64,000 bases of DNA from Collimonas antrihumi (lineage in GTDB: Bacteria > Pseudomonadota > Gammaproteobacteria > Burkholderiales > Burkholderiaceae_D). The stretch is from the NCBI RefSeq assembly GCF_018304965.1, contig NZ_JAGQED010000013.1, positions 1 through 64,000 on the forward strand, written 5' to 3'. Positions 31,181 through 39,889 of the stretch are shown here, piece after piece (within the stretch, counting starts at the first letter, position 1; every line of letters begins with the position of its first letter). The notes beneath the pieces are model-generated. The model worked only from the letters and a program-made list of their open reading frames with translations, was not told the DNA's origin and did no database searches. The position numbers and the translations under genes were made by a program.

Positions 31181-32164
31181 CTACGGTGCTTTCTTGCGTG
31201 CAGATGCCTTTTTCGGCGCAGGCACGTCCACCGACGCGACGATGGCGGCTGGCGGCGCATGCGGTTCCTGCAATGCGCGCACTTCGTCATGCAGCCAGTT
31301 GCGCAAAGCTTGCAGCGGCGCCCAGTCGCGCAGAGCAGGCGGATATACCAGAAAGTAAGAAGCGAAATCGGCGTCCGGCGCCAGCCGTTGTTCTGAGAGT
31401 TGCACCAGCAAACCATCGCGCAAGGCCTCGGCCACCATGAACTCGCGCCCCATTGCTATCCCCAGGCCTTGCTCGGCGGCTTGCAGCATCAGGCCGGCGT
31501 CGTTGAAGCTAGCTACCGGATTGGTCCTTACCGTCAGGCCGGCTTCACTGAACCAGCGATCCCATAAGTCGGCGTCGCCCAGCAGCGCTTCGTGCATCAG
31601 GGCAGCAGCACCACTGCCCTGCAAGCGGCGCGCGGTGGCCGGCGATGCCACTACCACCAACGGGCTGTCAAACAGACGTTCGTCGCTCAACCCGGGCCAG
31701 CCGCCGCGCCCTTGCCGCAGCGCCGCGTGAAAACCGTCGCGCTGCAAATCGATCAATTGCTGCGACGAGTGCAGCTCTATAGCAATGTCGGGATGGCGCT
31801 CGCGCCAGCGCTGCATGCGCGGCAGCAGCCAGCGCTGCAAAAAAGACGGCATCACCGTCAGCCGCAGCCGTTGCGCAGTACCGATTGCCGTCGCGGCGGC
31901 GGCCAGCACGCCAACGTCCAACTGCGCCAGCGCCGACTCGACACTGCAGAGCAGCGCCTGGCCTGCCTCATTCAACACAATGCGCCGGCCGCGCCGCTCA
32001 AACAAGGCAAAACCGAGCTGCTGTTCCAGCACGCCGATCTGCTGGCTGACGGCGCTATGGGTCAAATGCATTTCTACCGCAGTGGCGCGCAAATTCTGCA
32101 GGCGTGCAGCGGTACGAAAGACGGGGAGGGTATGAAGTGGAAGTCGGCTCATGCTGGTAAGCAT
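31181..32164 (-). CDS. LysR family transcriptional regulator (GcvA-like)
   Basis: About 327 residues from 32164, or 323 from the ATG at 32152 (MSRLPLHTLPVF), the usual GcvA-type beginning. Helix-turn-helix at LRATAVEMHLTHSAVSQQIGVLEQQLG, then a substrate-binding domain with IAIELHSSQQLIDLQRDGFHAALRQG. The C-terminus carries an unusual tail, rich in Ala, Pro and Lys (VDVPAPKKASARKKAP), that could add DNA contacts. It is divergent from the small DUF1127 gene at 32288, a likely target. Confidence 0.88.
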   Translation of the reverse strand: MLTSMSRLPLHTLPVFRTAARLQNLRATAVEMHLTHSAVSQQIGVLEQQLGFALFERRGRRIVLNEAGQALLCSVESALAQLDVGVLAAAATAIGTAQRLRLTVMPSFLQRWLLPRMQRWRERHPDIAIELHSSQQLIDLQRDGFHAALRQGRGGWPGLSDERLFDSPLVVVASPATARRLQGSGAAALMHEALLGDADLWDRWFSEAGLTVRTNPVASFNDAGLMLQAAEQGLGIAMGREFMVAEALRDGLLVQLSEQRLAPDADFASYFLVYPPALRDWAPLQALRNWLHDEVRALQEPHAPPAAIVASVDVPAPKKASARKKAP

Positions 32165-32287
32165 AACTTACCAATATGGTTAGAACAAGTCGTTTCCCTA
32201 AGTGCGCTTGGTTGGATATTCTGACCAGTATTGAAAGTGCTTCAAACATTCCCGAAACATTCCCGATAACCAACTTGTGAGGTTGCC

Positions 32288-32542
32288 ATGAACTGCGTAT
32301 CGACACCGGACCAAATCGTTACAACATTGCCACGTTCGCAAAGCTTGCTGGGCGGCGTTTTACAAGCAGCCAGGAACGCTGCCGGCTGGTGGCAGCAACG
32401 CCTGACCGCTACACCAGCAGCGGAGGCGCAGCCAAAATATGTGCTGAATGCGCATGAACTGAGCGACCATCTGCTGCGCGACATCGGTTATCTCGATGCC
32501 ATGCCGCCACGCGGACCTGCTCGCCAGGATGCGATTTATTGA
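32288..32542 (+). CDS. Small DUF1127 family protein
   Basis: 84 residues. The C-terminal half, LNAHELSDHLLRDIGYLD, is the DUF1127 signature (arginine/leucine-rich helix followed by RDIGL/Y). Small proteins with this domain bind RNA or control phosphate and carbon metabolism in alphaproteobacteria; in betaproteobacteria they are uncharacterised. The N-terminal part includes a possible amphipathic helix (VLQAARNAAGWWQQRL). It is transcribed away from the LysR gene at 32164, with a 123-bp shared regulatory region. Confidence 0.8.
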   Translation: MNCVSTPDQIVTTLPRSQSLLGGVLQAARNAAGWWQQRLTATPAAEAQPKYVLNAHELSDHLLRDIGYLDAMPPRGPARQDAIY

Positions 32543-32585
32543 ATGCAGATAGGTAATCATGGGTAATAAATTTAATTTCGTCATT

Positions 32586-32625
32586 GGCGACCCCGTCTAG
32601 GCGACCCCGTCTAGGCGACCCCGTC
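32586..32625. repeat. 14-bp tandem repeat, nearly three units
   Basis: GGCGACCCCGTCTA at 32586-32599 and 32600-32613, then GGCGACCCCGTC at 32614-32625, running directly into the REP-like palindrome (GTCATTCCCGCG) at 32623. It looks like slippage at the edge of the repeat. Confidence 0.9.
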
Positions 32626-32690
32626 ATTCCCGCGAACGCGGGAATCCATCTTGCACACTTAAAATGGATCCCCGCGTTCGCGGGGACGAC
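32623..32690. repeat. REP-like palindromic repeat
   Basis: GTCATTCCCGCGAACGCGGG and the near-complementary arm ending CGCGTTCGCGGGGACGAC, with a 27-bp spacer. Same family as 125-190, 28201-28266 and 38444-38519. Confidence 0.88.
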
Positions 32691-32771
32691 ATGGCCACTG
32701 TCTAATCAAAGCAATTAAGCAGCATTAATTACTTAGCAGAGTCAGCACGGATGACATGGCCAGGCTGGTTT

Positions 32772-33662
32772 TCAATCGACAAATCCGCGCGCTCCTTGCA
32801 TCCCTCCGGTATGCACAGCGAGCACGCGCTCATCTGCGCGGAAAGCATGTGCCTGCTGCATGTTTCTGAGGGCATGGAATAGCTTGCCGGTGTAGACCGG
32901 TTCTATCTGAACCTCGAATTCTTGTGAAAACTCACGGCAGAACTGGCGCAACTCTGGCGGGGCTTTGCCATAACCACCATGATGTGCATCCGTGATCAGT
33001 TCGTAATTTTGGTAGGCTGGATAACCCGCCTCTTGCAGCAAGCGGGCAATCTCCTGATGCAAATAGCCGGCGTTCTTGAGAACCACGATGCCGATCACGC
33101 GCCCCCGCCCCTGCAAACCCGCCAGGATGCCGGCCAAGGTGGCGCCGGTGCCGCAGGCGACCATGATCACTTCCGGAATGAAGGGCAGCTCGCCGACCAG
33201 TTCGGCGACGCCGCGCAAAGCTGCCGGCGCGCTGCCGCCTTCGGGCAGCCAGAGATGGCTGTCGTCGGCAACGGCTATATGCCGGCGCCAGGCTTGCGGG
33301 TCGTCACGCAACTGGCGATAGTCGTCGCGCGATACAAACTGGATTTGCATGCCCAGACGGCGGCAATCGTCCAGCGTGGCGCTTTCCACTCCCGCCGCAC
33401 CGCGCACCAATCCTATGGTCGGCCAGCCGCCCAAAGCACCGGCATGGGCCAGCGCGTGCAAATGATTGGACCACGGGCCGCCCATGGTCACCAACGTCGG
33501 CCTCCGCTGTTGCAAGGCAAGCAGCGGATATTTGAGTTTGCGGAATTTATTCCCCGATACCTCCGCGTGCAATAAATCGTCACGCTTTACCCAGACATCG
33601 CGCCCCAGGACAGACGTGCTTTCCAAGAGCTGGCAGGGCGAAGGCAAATAGGAAAACAGCAC
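32772..33662 (-). CDS. PLP-dependent ACC deaminase / D-cysteine desulfhydrase family protein
   Basis: 296 residues when started at GTG 33662, two bases after the stop of the LLM gene; a longer frame upstream would overlap that gene and has no homologous look. Fold-type II PLP enzyme: SVLGRDVWVKRDDLLH, Schiff-base lysine in SGNKFRKL, TMGGPWSNHLHALAHAGA, and a GTGATLAGIL phosphate-binding loop. ACC deaminases and D-cysteine desulfhydrases share this scaffold, so the substrate cannot be fixed by eye; the family is common in plant-associated bacteria. It probably forms an operon with the flavoprotein gene upstream. Confidence 0.85.
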   Translation of the reverse strand: MLFSYLPSPCQLLESTSVLGRDVWVKRDDLLHAEVSGNKFRKLKYPLLALQQRRPTLVTMGGPWSNHLHALAHAGALGGWPTIGLVRGAAGVESATLDDCRRLGMQIQFVSRDDYRQLRDDPQAWRRHIAVADDSHLWLPEGGSAPAALRGVAELVGELPFIPEVIMVACGTGATLAGILAGLQGRGRVIGIVVLKNAGYLHQEIARLLQEAGYPAYQNYELITDAHHGGYGKAPPELRQFCREFSQEFEVQIEPVYTGKLFHALRNMQQAHAFRADERVLAVHTGGMQGARGFVD

Positions 33663-33663
33663 G

Positions 33664-34671
33664 CTAAATCGACATCTGCAGCGGTTCCACGCTACGCGCA
33701 ACGTCAGCGATGATTTCATAGGAGTGCAAGCGAGCCTTGTGCTCGAACACATCCGAAACAATCATCAATTCATCGGCGCCGGTGCGCAACAGGAATCTTT
33801 CCAGTCCCTCGCGCACGGTTTCCGGCGAGCCGATGATCGAACACGCCAGCATGTGCGAAGCCTGCGCCTTTTCCAGCGGCGACCAATAGGTTTCGATATC
33901 GTCGATAGGCGGCTTGCTCAGGCCGCGCACGCCACGGTGCATGTCGGTGAACGACATTTGCTGGGTAGTCGCCAGGCGGCGCGCCTCGGCATCGGTATCG
34001 GCGGCGACGATGTTGACGCCCACCATCGCATGCGGCCTGGCCTGCTGCGCGGACGGTCTGAATTGGGCGCGATACAGCTGCAGCGCCATCTCCAGCGAAT
34101 CCGGGGCGAAATGTGAAGCGAAGGCGTACGGCAGGCCAAGCTCGGCGGCCAGGCGCGAGCCGAAAGTACTCGATCCCAGGATCCACAGCGGCACGTTGGT
34201 GCCGTGGCCCGGCACGGCGACAATGCGCTGGTCCGGCGCGGCAGGCGCCAGGAAAGCTTGCAGTTCCAGCACGTCTTGCGGAAACGACTCGGCGCTGGCC
34301 GGATCGCGCCGCAGCGCCCGTGTGGTGATCTGGTCGGTGCCGGGTGCGCGCCCCAGGCCGAGATCGATACGGCCGGGAAACAGCGAGGCCAGCGTGCCGA
34401 ACTGCTCGGCAATCACCAGCGGCGAATGGTTCGGCAACATGACGCCGCCGGCGCCCACCCGTATGGTGCTGGTGCCGGCCGCCACATGGCCTATCGCCAC
34501 CGACGTAGCGGCGCTGGCGATGCCGCGCATGTTGTGATGTTCTGCCATCCAGAAACGGCGATAGTTCCAGCCCTCGGCGTGCAACGCCAGATCGCGCGCA
34601 TGGTCGAGCGCGGTGCGCGCATCGCTACCTTGGCGGATACGGACCAGGTCCAGAATTGAAATTGGGATCAC
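33664..34671 (-). CDS. LLM class flavin-dependent oxidoreductase
   Basis: 335 residues, bacterial luciferase-like TIM barrel of the group with [25 protein letters not shown] at the start, [59 protein letters not shown], and [21 protein letters not shown] near the end. Such proteins are FMN-dependent monooxygenases with reduced flavin supplied by a partner; the substrate is unknown. The downstream PLP enzyme gene begins two bases after its stop. Confidence 0.9.
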   Translation of the reverse strand: MIPISILDLVRIRQGSDARTALDHARDLALHAEGWNYRRFWMAEHHNMRGIASAATSVAIGHVAAGTSTIRVGAGGVMLPNHSPLVIAEQFGTLASLFPGRIDLGLGRAPGTDQITTRALRRDPASAESFPQDVLELQAFLAPAAPDQRIVAVPGHGTNVPLWILGSSTFGSRLAAELGLPYAFASHFAPDSLEMALQLYRAQFRPSAQQARPHAMVGVNIVAADTDAEARRLATTQQMSFTDMHRGVRGLSKPPIDDIETYWSPLEKAQASHMLACSIIGSPETVREGLERFLLRTGADELMIVSDVFEHKARLHSYEIIADVARSVEPLQMSI

Positions 34672-34919
34672 AGCGACTTCCTTGTTCAGCTTGCGGTTTT
34701 CGAGTATATCTGCAGTGGTTTAAGCCTGCTGGCGGTGCGCCGTTTTGCCGGTCGGCAGGCCTGGCGATTCCCTTGGAGTAAACTTGGTGGTCTAATGGCA
34801 CCACTCCTGCAAATACCTGATTTGCAAGCTTTTGCTCCAATTCGAGACGGATATCTCGATTCAACCTTGATAATTAACGCTTAATACGCCCCTTAATTCG
34901 ACACTTAGTTCGACACTTT

Positions 34920-35399
34920 ATGAAAATTCTCTATCTGGACTACAACGGCGTGTTGCACGACGACAAAGTCATCCGCAACCGCAAGCGCGGCCTCTACATT
35001 GCGACGCCGGACCGGTCATTCTTTGAATGGATGCCGATTCTGGAGGAACTGCTGGCCCCCTATCCAGACGTCAAAATCGTCCTCTCCACCAGCTGGGTCA
35101 GGGCGCTGGGTTTCGACGCCACCCGGCAGGAACTCACCGAGAGCCTACGCGAACGCGTAATCGGCTCCACCTTCCATCACCCCAAACTGACGCCGGCGGA
35201 ATTCGACACCATGCCGCGCGGCATGCAGATCTTGCGCGATGTCGAACGCCGCAAGCCGACCAGCTGGCTGGCGCTTGACGACGACGCCTTCGGCTGGCCA
35301 GCAGCCTCCCGCGCCCATTTGCTGGAAACCAAAGGCAATCTGGGTTTGAGCGATCCGGCAACACAGGACGCACTGAAAACCATGCTGGCAGCGCTTTAA
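34920..35399 (+). CDS. HAD-like domain protein with altered catalytic motif
   Basis: 159 residues. The Rossmann-like HAD core is recognisable: motif I LYLDYNGVLHDD (7-10 nucleophile Asp), motif II IVLSTSWV, and motif IV LALDDDAFGW. It resembles HAD domains found with RNA-repair-type proteins. Motif I reads D-Y-N where phosphatases have D-x-D: the second acidic residue, the general acid/base, is Asn. It is followed 40 bp later by a cysteine hydrolase gene on the same strand. Confidence 0.75.
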   Translation: MKILYLDYNGVLHDDKVIRNRKRGLYIATPDRSFFEWMPILEELLAPYPDVKIVLSTSWVRALGFDATRQELTESLRERVIGSTFHHPKLTPAEFDTMPRGMQILRDVERRKPTSWLALDDDAFGWPAASRAHLLETKGNLGLSDPATQDALKTMLAAL

Positions 35400-35438
35400 G
35401 CAAAAAACCACCATCGGGCAGGCAGCAAGGAGAAACGG

Positions 35439-36326
35439 ATGCGCCGCAATCTACACCTGTTGATCATCGATCCGCAAAACGATTTTTGTGATCTGCCTGC
35501 CGACTACCTGCCGGCCGATCCGGCCGATGCCGGCAAGTCAAAACCCGCGCTACCAGTAGCTGGCGCCCACGGCGACATGCTGCGCGTGGCGGACCTGATC
35601 AATCGTGGCGGCGCAGGCATCAGCGACATCAGCATCACACTCGATTCGCATCACCGGCTCGATATCGCCCACCCCGGATTCTGGATAAGCGCGACGGGTG
35701 GCGAGGTCACGCCGTTTACGCAGATTTCGGCAGCAGATGTACGCACCGGCAGTTATCTGCCACGCATGCCGGCAGCACTGCCGCGGGTGCTGCACTACCT
35801 GGATCAACTGGAAGCGGCGGGGCGTTATCAGTTGATGGTGTGGCCGGTCCATTGCGAGATCGGCTCATGGGGCCACAATGTCCACGCCGATGTACGGCGC
35901 GCCTACAACCGCTGGGAAGAAGACACCCTGCGCAGCGTCAACAAGATCAGCAAAGGCAGCAATCCGTGGACCGAGCACTATTCCGCGGTACAGGCCGAAG
36001 TCCCCGATCCCGATGATGTGCTGACGCAGTCGAACCAGTCCTTTCTAAGCAGCCTGGCAACGGCCGACCTTATCTACATCACCGGCGAAGCCGGCAGCCA
36101 TTGCGTGAAAGCTACCACCGAACACATCGCCGACTATTTCGGCCCGCAGCATATTTTGGGCCCACAGCATATGGCAAAGCTGGTGCTGGTGACGGATTGC
36201 ATGAGTCCGGTGAGCGGGTTCGAACGGCAGTATCGGGAATTTTTGGTGGATATGGTGGCGCGCGGGGCGCAGATTGCGAATGCAGCGGATGTATTGACGG
36301 AACTGTTGGATAACGCGGATCGCTAA
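35439..36326 (+). CDS. Cysteine hydrolase (nicotinamidase/isochorismatase-like)
   Basis: 295 residues, longer than usual nicotinamidases (about 210). LLIIDPQNDFCD supplies the catalytic Asp, ITLDSHHRLDIAHPGFW the metal-binding D-x-H region, VWPVHCEIGSWGHN the middle block, and the nucleophile cysteine lies in GEAGSHCVKATTEH. Two insertions (PADYLPADPADAGKS and around ADVRRAYNRWEED) explain the extra length. Proteins of this layout hydrolyse amides such as nicotinamide, but this subgroup is uncharacterised as far as I can tell. Preceded by GGAG; probably co-transcribed with the HAD gene. Confidence 0.82.
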   Translation: MRRNLHLLIIDPQNDFCDLPADYLPADPADAGKSKPALPVAGAHGDMLRVADLINRGGAGISDISITLDSHHRLDIAHPGFWISATGGEVTPFTQISAADVRTGSYLPRMPAALPRVLHYLDQLEAAGRYQLMVWPVHCEIGSWGHNVHADVRRAYNRWEEDTLRSVNKISKGSNPWTEHYSAVQAEVPDPDDVLTQSNQSFLSSLATADLIYITGEAGSHCVKATTEHIADYFGPQHILGPQHMAKLVLVTDCMSPVSGFERQYREFLVDMVARGAQIANAADVLTELLDNADR

Positions 36327-36332
36327 AATATT

Positions 36333-36917
36333 TTAGAACGCCGAAAAATGCCTGGCCAGTTCCTGCGTCCGGAAATGCTCCACCACATAGTCGACAAATA
36401 CCCAGGTCTTGGCTGGCAACAGTTTTTGGGCCGCGAAGTAAAGCGACAATGTGCCGCCATCGACATACCAATCCGGTAAAACACGTATCAAGGTTTTGTT
36501 TTGCAGGAACGGCAGGGCGTTCGGCATGCTGACCCAGGCAATCCCGAGACCCATTTGTGCGCATTCGCATGCGGCTTCAGGATCGCTCATGGTCATGCGC
36601 ATGCGCAGCGTCACCGGGACATGGCTTGCCGCCCTCCCTGCAAACGGTCCGCCATGGGTTCCCCGAAACGTCCACCTGACCGCGACGCGGTCACCCTCGG
36701 CGATCAAATCTTCAACTTCGAATTGCACATCAGGAAAGCCGTTGCGCACCGCGGCGATGCCTTTGCCAAATTCAGCTGCGCCCTGCGCGCCGGGACTGCC
36801 GACAAATTCGTCGGAGATCAGCTCTGTCAATAACGCCAGGTTGCCCCGGTTGATGCAATCTTCATACAGTCTTCGGACGAGTAACTTGTTGTTTTCAATG
36901 ACATGGGTAGTCGACAT
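36333..36917 (-). pseudogene. In-frame fusion of a SnoaL-like ester cyclase start and a LysR regulator end
   Basis: 194 residues from the ATG at 36917 (GGAG seven bp upstream). The first ~104 residues are a SnoaL/ester-cyclase-like domain (NKLLVRRLYEDCINRGNLAL, GFPDVQFEVEDLIAEGDRVA, FRGTHGGPFAGRAA). After VPVTL, near base 36600, the sequence becomes the end of a LysR substrate-binding domain (DPEAACECAQMGLGIAWV, LIRVLPDWYVDGGTLSLYFA, FVDYVVEHFR). Both partners are incomplete: the SnoaL fold lacks its last strands, and the LysR part lacks its DNA-binding domain. A deletion between two adjacent minus-strand genes best explains it. The ATGCGC repeat at the joint may have guided it. Confidence 0.78.
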
Positions 36918-37062
36918 CGGTTCGCTCCGGTTACGTTGTGGAATAGGTTTAGATGACCGGATAGCAGTGTAAAACTTCAACTTAACTTGAAGTCAATGAG
37001 AGGATTAAATTCAATGCCCCCGACAAGTTGTCCAAATTTTTAATCGGTATAAACTAAGCTAG

Positions 37063-37902
37063 GTGAATACCATCATTCTTTCGCAAACCGCATCGATCAC
37101 CGTGATCGATTATCGTTGCGACGCCAGCCCGGCCGACAAGCCGATCGCCGAGTTGCATCGCAATCATTCGGTTTCCTATGTGCGACGTGGCAGCTTTGGC
37201 TTGCGCTATCGTGGCAAGCAGCATGAACTGGTGCCTGGATCGGTGATGATCGGATACGCCGGCGATGAATTCTGCTGCACGCATGAGCACCATGTTTGCG
37301 GTGATGAGTGTTTGTCTTTTCAATTTACGCCGCAATGTGTCGAATCGCTCGGCGCCCGGGAATCGACATGGCGCACCGGCGCCTTGCCGCCGCTGGCCGC
37401 TCTCGGCATGCTGGGTGAGCTGGGGCAAGCCGCGGCGGAGGGGCGCAGCGACGTCGGGCTGGATGAAATCGGATTGCTGCTGGCAGCACGTTTCGTTGCG
37501 CTTGCCTCCGGCAAGCAGCCGGCGATATTGTCGACAACAACTCAAGACCGTCGCCGCGCGGTCAATGCGGCAATGTGGATCACCGCGCATGCGCATGAGG
37601 ATATCGACCTCGAACGGATTGCCATCGAAGCCGGCATGAGTCCTTTTCATTTCCTGCGGCTCTTCAGCCGCGCGCTAAACGTCACGCCACACCAGTACCT
37701 GCTGCGTTCGCGGTTACGCCATGCCGCCCGCTTGCTGGCCGATGGCTGCTCCGTCACGGACACTGCTTACGACGTAGGATTCAACGATTTGTCCAACTTT
37801 GTGCGCACCTTCCACCGTGCCGCAGGCGTGTCGCCAAAATATTTCCAGCGCGCCGCCCGTGGCGAGCGCAAGATTTTCCAAGAAAAATTGGATTCGATCT
37901 GA
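37063..37902 (+). CDS. AraC family transcriptional regulator
   Basis: 279 residues, started with GTG at 37063. A cupin-like N-terminal sensor domain ([36 protein letters not shown]) is followed by the C-terminal double helix-turn-helix ([21 protein letters not shown] and [31 protein letters not shown]). It is divergent from the SnoaL/LysR fusion, 145 bp away, and upstream of a VOC protein gene on the same strand. It probably controled the intact SnoaL gene and perhaps still controls the VOC gene. Confidence 0.9.
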   Translation: MNTIILSQTASITVIDYRCDASPADKPIAELHRNHSVSYVRRGSFGLRYRGKQHELVPGSVMIGYAGDEFCCTHEHHVCGDECLSFQFTPQCVESLGARESTWRTGALPPLAALGMLGELGQAAAEGRSDVGLDEIGLLLAARFVALASGKQPAILSTTTQDRRRAVNAAMWITAHAHEDIDLERIAIEAGMSPFHFLRLFSRALNVTPHQYLLRSRLRHAARLLADGCSVTDTAYDVGFNDLSNFVRTFHRAAGVSPKYFQRAARGERKIFQEKLDSI

Positions 37903-37959
37903 AATGATGGCTACCTGACGTATCCATACCTATGTGGATGCAATGACAAGGAGATCATC

Positions 37960-38322
37960 ATGTTCGACCATATCGGATTGAAAGTGAAGAACCTGGATGC
38001 CAGCGTGCGTTTCTACCAGGCAGCGTTGAAAGACCTGGGGCATGTCCTGGTGTCGCAGGGTGACGATTATGCCGGCTTCGGGCCACCGGACCAGCCGGCA
38101 CTTTGGTTGTATGCATCTGCCGATACGCCGGCCGGAACCACCCATGTCGCTTTTAGCGCTTCGGGGCACAAGCAGGTCGACGGTTTTCATGCGGCCGGCT
38201 TAAAGGCAGGAGGACGCGACAACGGCAAACCGGGCCTGCGCACCGACTACAGTCCGACTTATTACGGCGCATTCCTGATCGACCCGGACGGTAATAATGT
38301 CGAAGCCGTCTGCCTCACCTAG
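37960..38322 (+). CDS. VOC family (glyoxalase/bleomycin resistance-like) protein
   Basis: 120 residues, one complete vicinal-oxygen-chelate unit pair: MFDHIGLKVKNLDASVRFYQAAL at the start and YYGAFLIDPDGNNVEAVCL at the end, where His and Glu form a metal site. It has the common length for small YcgJ/PA1353-like VOC proteins. Ribosome binding site AAGGAGATC is good. It follows the AraC gene by 57 bp and may belong to the same regulon. Substrate not assignable. Confidence 0.88.
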   Translation: MFDHIGLKVKNLDASVRFYQAALKDLGHVLVSQGDDYAGFGPPDQPALWLYASADTPAGTTHVAFSASGHKQVDGFHAAGLKAGGRDNGKPGLRTDYSPTYYGAFLIDPDGNNVEAVCLT

Positions 38323-38356
38323 CGACAACGTCAAAAACAACCCCGCGCAGTTAGTT

Positions 38357-38610
38357 AGGGTCAGATTTAATTAGGGGCAGAGTCCAATGCCGTTAAGTTA
38401 AGCCACGAACGGTATTCTTTAGATGGACCAATGCGGTCACTCCGTCATCCCTGCGAACGCGGGGATCCATGTTGCAGAGTATGGTGGATAAAATGGATTC
38501 CCGCGTTCGCGGGAATGACCTGCCAAGCGCTATAACCGGTAACCTTGACTTAACGGCATTAGGGGCAGAGTCAAATTTCGTCGGCTTTATCGCGAAATCT
38601 GACTGACCCT
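38357..38610. repeat. Nested repeat region with GGGTCAGA outer arms
   Basis: Outer inverted arms AGGGTCAGATTT (38357-38368) and AAATCTGACTGACCCT (38595-38610). Inside are two direct copies of TTAGGGGCAGAGTC (38371-38384 and 38559-38572) that flank the element at 38386-38560. This layering means one repeat was inserted into another of the GGGGTCAGAGTC family also seen at 12523. The further stretch 38611-38765 shows no gene. Confidence 0.7.
38386..38560. mobile_element. 175-bp MITE-like element with 17-bp terminal inverted repeats
   Basis: The termini AATGCCGTTAAGTTAAG (38386-38402) and CTTGACTTAACGGCATT (38544-38560) are complementary at 16 of 17 positions. The direct repeats of a GGGGCAGAGTC motif on both sides look like split target sequence. 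No coding capacity; a REP-like palindrome (38444-38519) occupies the middle. A 5'-truncated copy lies at 125-234. Confidence 0.65.
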
Positions 38611-38765
38611 ACACACGGACTACGGAGTGCATGCACAAGCATTCGACGGGCAGGTTGCGGCCTGCCGTCTACCCTATTGCAGGTGCTGGTGCGCGTTGCG
38701 ACAGGCAGTAAACGACCCACAAGCGACATTCGCAAGTCCTGCAACCGGTCATTCAACGCGCAAGC

Positions 38766-39230
38766 TCAAGGGCTGGACCGGTAGCCGATATTGCGGCTAA
38801 GAAGGTGCCAGTTTTTAAAGGCACCGACTGAGAACATCACTCCCGCCACAAACCAAACTAACGAGCCAACAATATCGAATGCACTCAACATTTTCGGCAC
38901 CGTTACCAAATACGGAACCAACAGTAGGCTTCTGAGCAAGCAAATTGTCGAGATTACTGCTAATCCTGTCTTCACAAATGGCAGCCGCCGAATCAGTCCT
39001 GCTCCAGAAAATGCATACGATGCGCAAGTGAACATCAAAAACCCAATCACCACCGCACCAACTGGCGCAGCCATTGTTCCGTTACGTGCGGAATCAACAA
39101 CCCACTTTGGTGCATGAAGGAAGGCATACCAATCGGGTCCTAAAAATGGTGCCACCCAGTGAATTAATGCACCAAAAACAGCAATCCCTGCTCCGACCAG
39201 AAAAGCTAAATGACCACTCCCTTTGTTCAC
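38766..39230 (-). CDS. Small membrane protein of unknown function
   Basis: 154 residues starting with GTG at 39230 behind AGAGGAGA. Four predicted membrane helices: about 8-28 (LAFLVGAGIAVFGALIHWVA), 52-75 (GAVVIGFLMFTCASYAFSG), 85-108 (TGLAVISTICLLRSLLLVPY) and 115-135 (IVGSLVWFVAGVMFSVGAF). Family not recognised; similar four-helix proteins are widespread and unassigned. Its GC content appears lower than that of surrounding genes, as for the two genes that follow, hinting at a separate origin. Confidence 0.75.
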   Translation of the reverse strand: MNKGSGHLAFLVGAGIAVFGALIHWVAPFLGPDWYAFLHAPKWVVDSARNGTMAAPVGAVVIGFLMFTCASYAFSGAGLIRRLPFVKTGLAVISTICLLRSLLLVPYLVTVPKMLSAFDIVGSLVWFVAGVMFSVGAFKNWHLLSRNIGYRSSP

Positions 39231-39491
39231 GCCAGTCTCCTCTCTTAATATTAGTTACAGCATCTGCATGCTGATGTGAATTGACCGTCGCGCCCGTCAA
39301 ACCTTAACCGTGACGTCAATATAGCTGGTATCTGCCGCCACAAAAAATTTACCAAAACAAAATCAGATTCGAAGGGCACGCGAATGACAGGAGTTGGCCG
39401 GACTCGGTCATTCGCGAAAGCCCGAATTCGACCGTGGATTCAACCATCTACTTCCATCTTCAGACATTCGCCTTTTGTATGGCAAAGGCCC

Positions 39492-39809
39492 TCAAGAAGT
39501 TTGCTGTGCCAATATCGCCGACAACAAGCCTGGAAAGCGACTTTCAACGTCCGCACGTCGTAGTGTATTCATATGATTCGTGCCGCTGCTCTCCGTGAAC
39601 ACCAATCCAGCTTCACGCAGCACCTTGAAATGGTGAGAGACAGTGGACTTGGGACGTCCTCCGTCCAGCTCACCGCAGGTTGCTGCCTCAACGCGAGCAA
39701 GATGTCGAACGATGTCGAGCCGAATGGAATCGCTCAACGCGTACAGCACACGTTCGAGGGAAAACTCACTAGCGGCAGGATGTTTGAATGGGCGCATGAG
39801 CACCATCAT
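39492..39809 (-). CDS. ArsR-type winged-helix transcriptional regulator
   Basis: 105 residues (ATG 39809; ATG 39797 is an alternative). ArsR/HTH_20-like fold: LYALSDSIRLDIVRHLARVEAATCGEL, recognition helix PKSTVSHHFKVLREAGLV, then the wing SSGTNHMNTLRRADVE. No cysteine pair for metal sensing is visible apart from a single Cys, so it probably senses a small molecule or redox state. It is divergent from the Old Yellow Enzyme gene at 39890, a frequent pairing in which the ArsR protein represses the flavoenzyme. Confidence 0.88.
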   Translation of the reverse strand: MMVLMRPFKHPAASEFSLERVLYALSDSIRLDIVRHLARVEAATCGELDGGRPKSTVSHHFKVLREAGLVFTESSGTNHMNTLRRADVESRFPGLLSAILAQQTS

Positions 39810-39836
39810 ACACTTTGGATTATAATTATTCTATTG

Positions 39837-39860
39837 TTCGTATATCTTCGAACTAACGAA
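39837..39860. promoter_or_regulatory. Candidate ArsR-type operator
   Basis: The 80-bp interval between the divergent arsR-type and OYE genes is AT-rich and contains TTCGT-N14-ACGAA (39837-39860), with TTCGAA inside. This symmetric layout fits a dimeric winged-helix repressor. Predicted from symmetry and position only. Confidence 0.4.
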
Positions 39861-39889
39861 TAAATACTCCACTTTCGTAAAGGTCATCC

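Noticed and set aside
34672-34919. Possible gene in the 248-bp gap before the HAD gene
   Set aside because: The only frame here overlaps the LLM gene start and has low-complexity translation; the gap is better read as a divergent promoter region.
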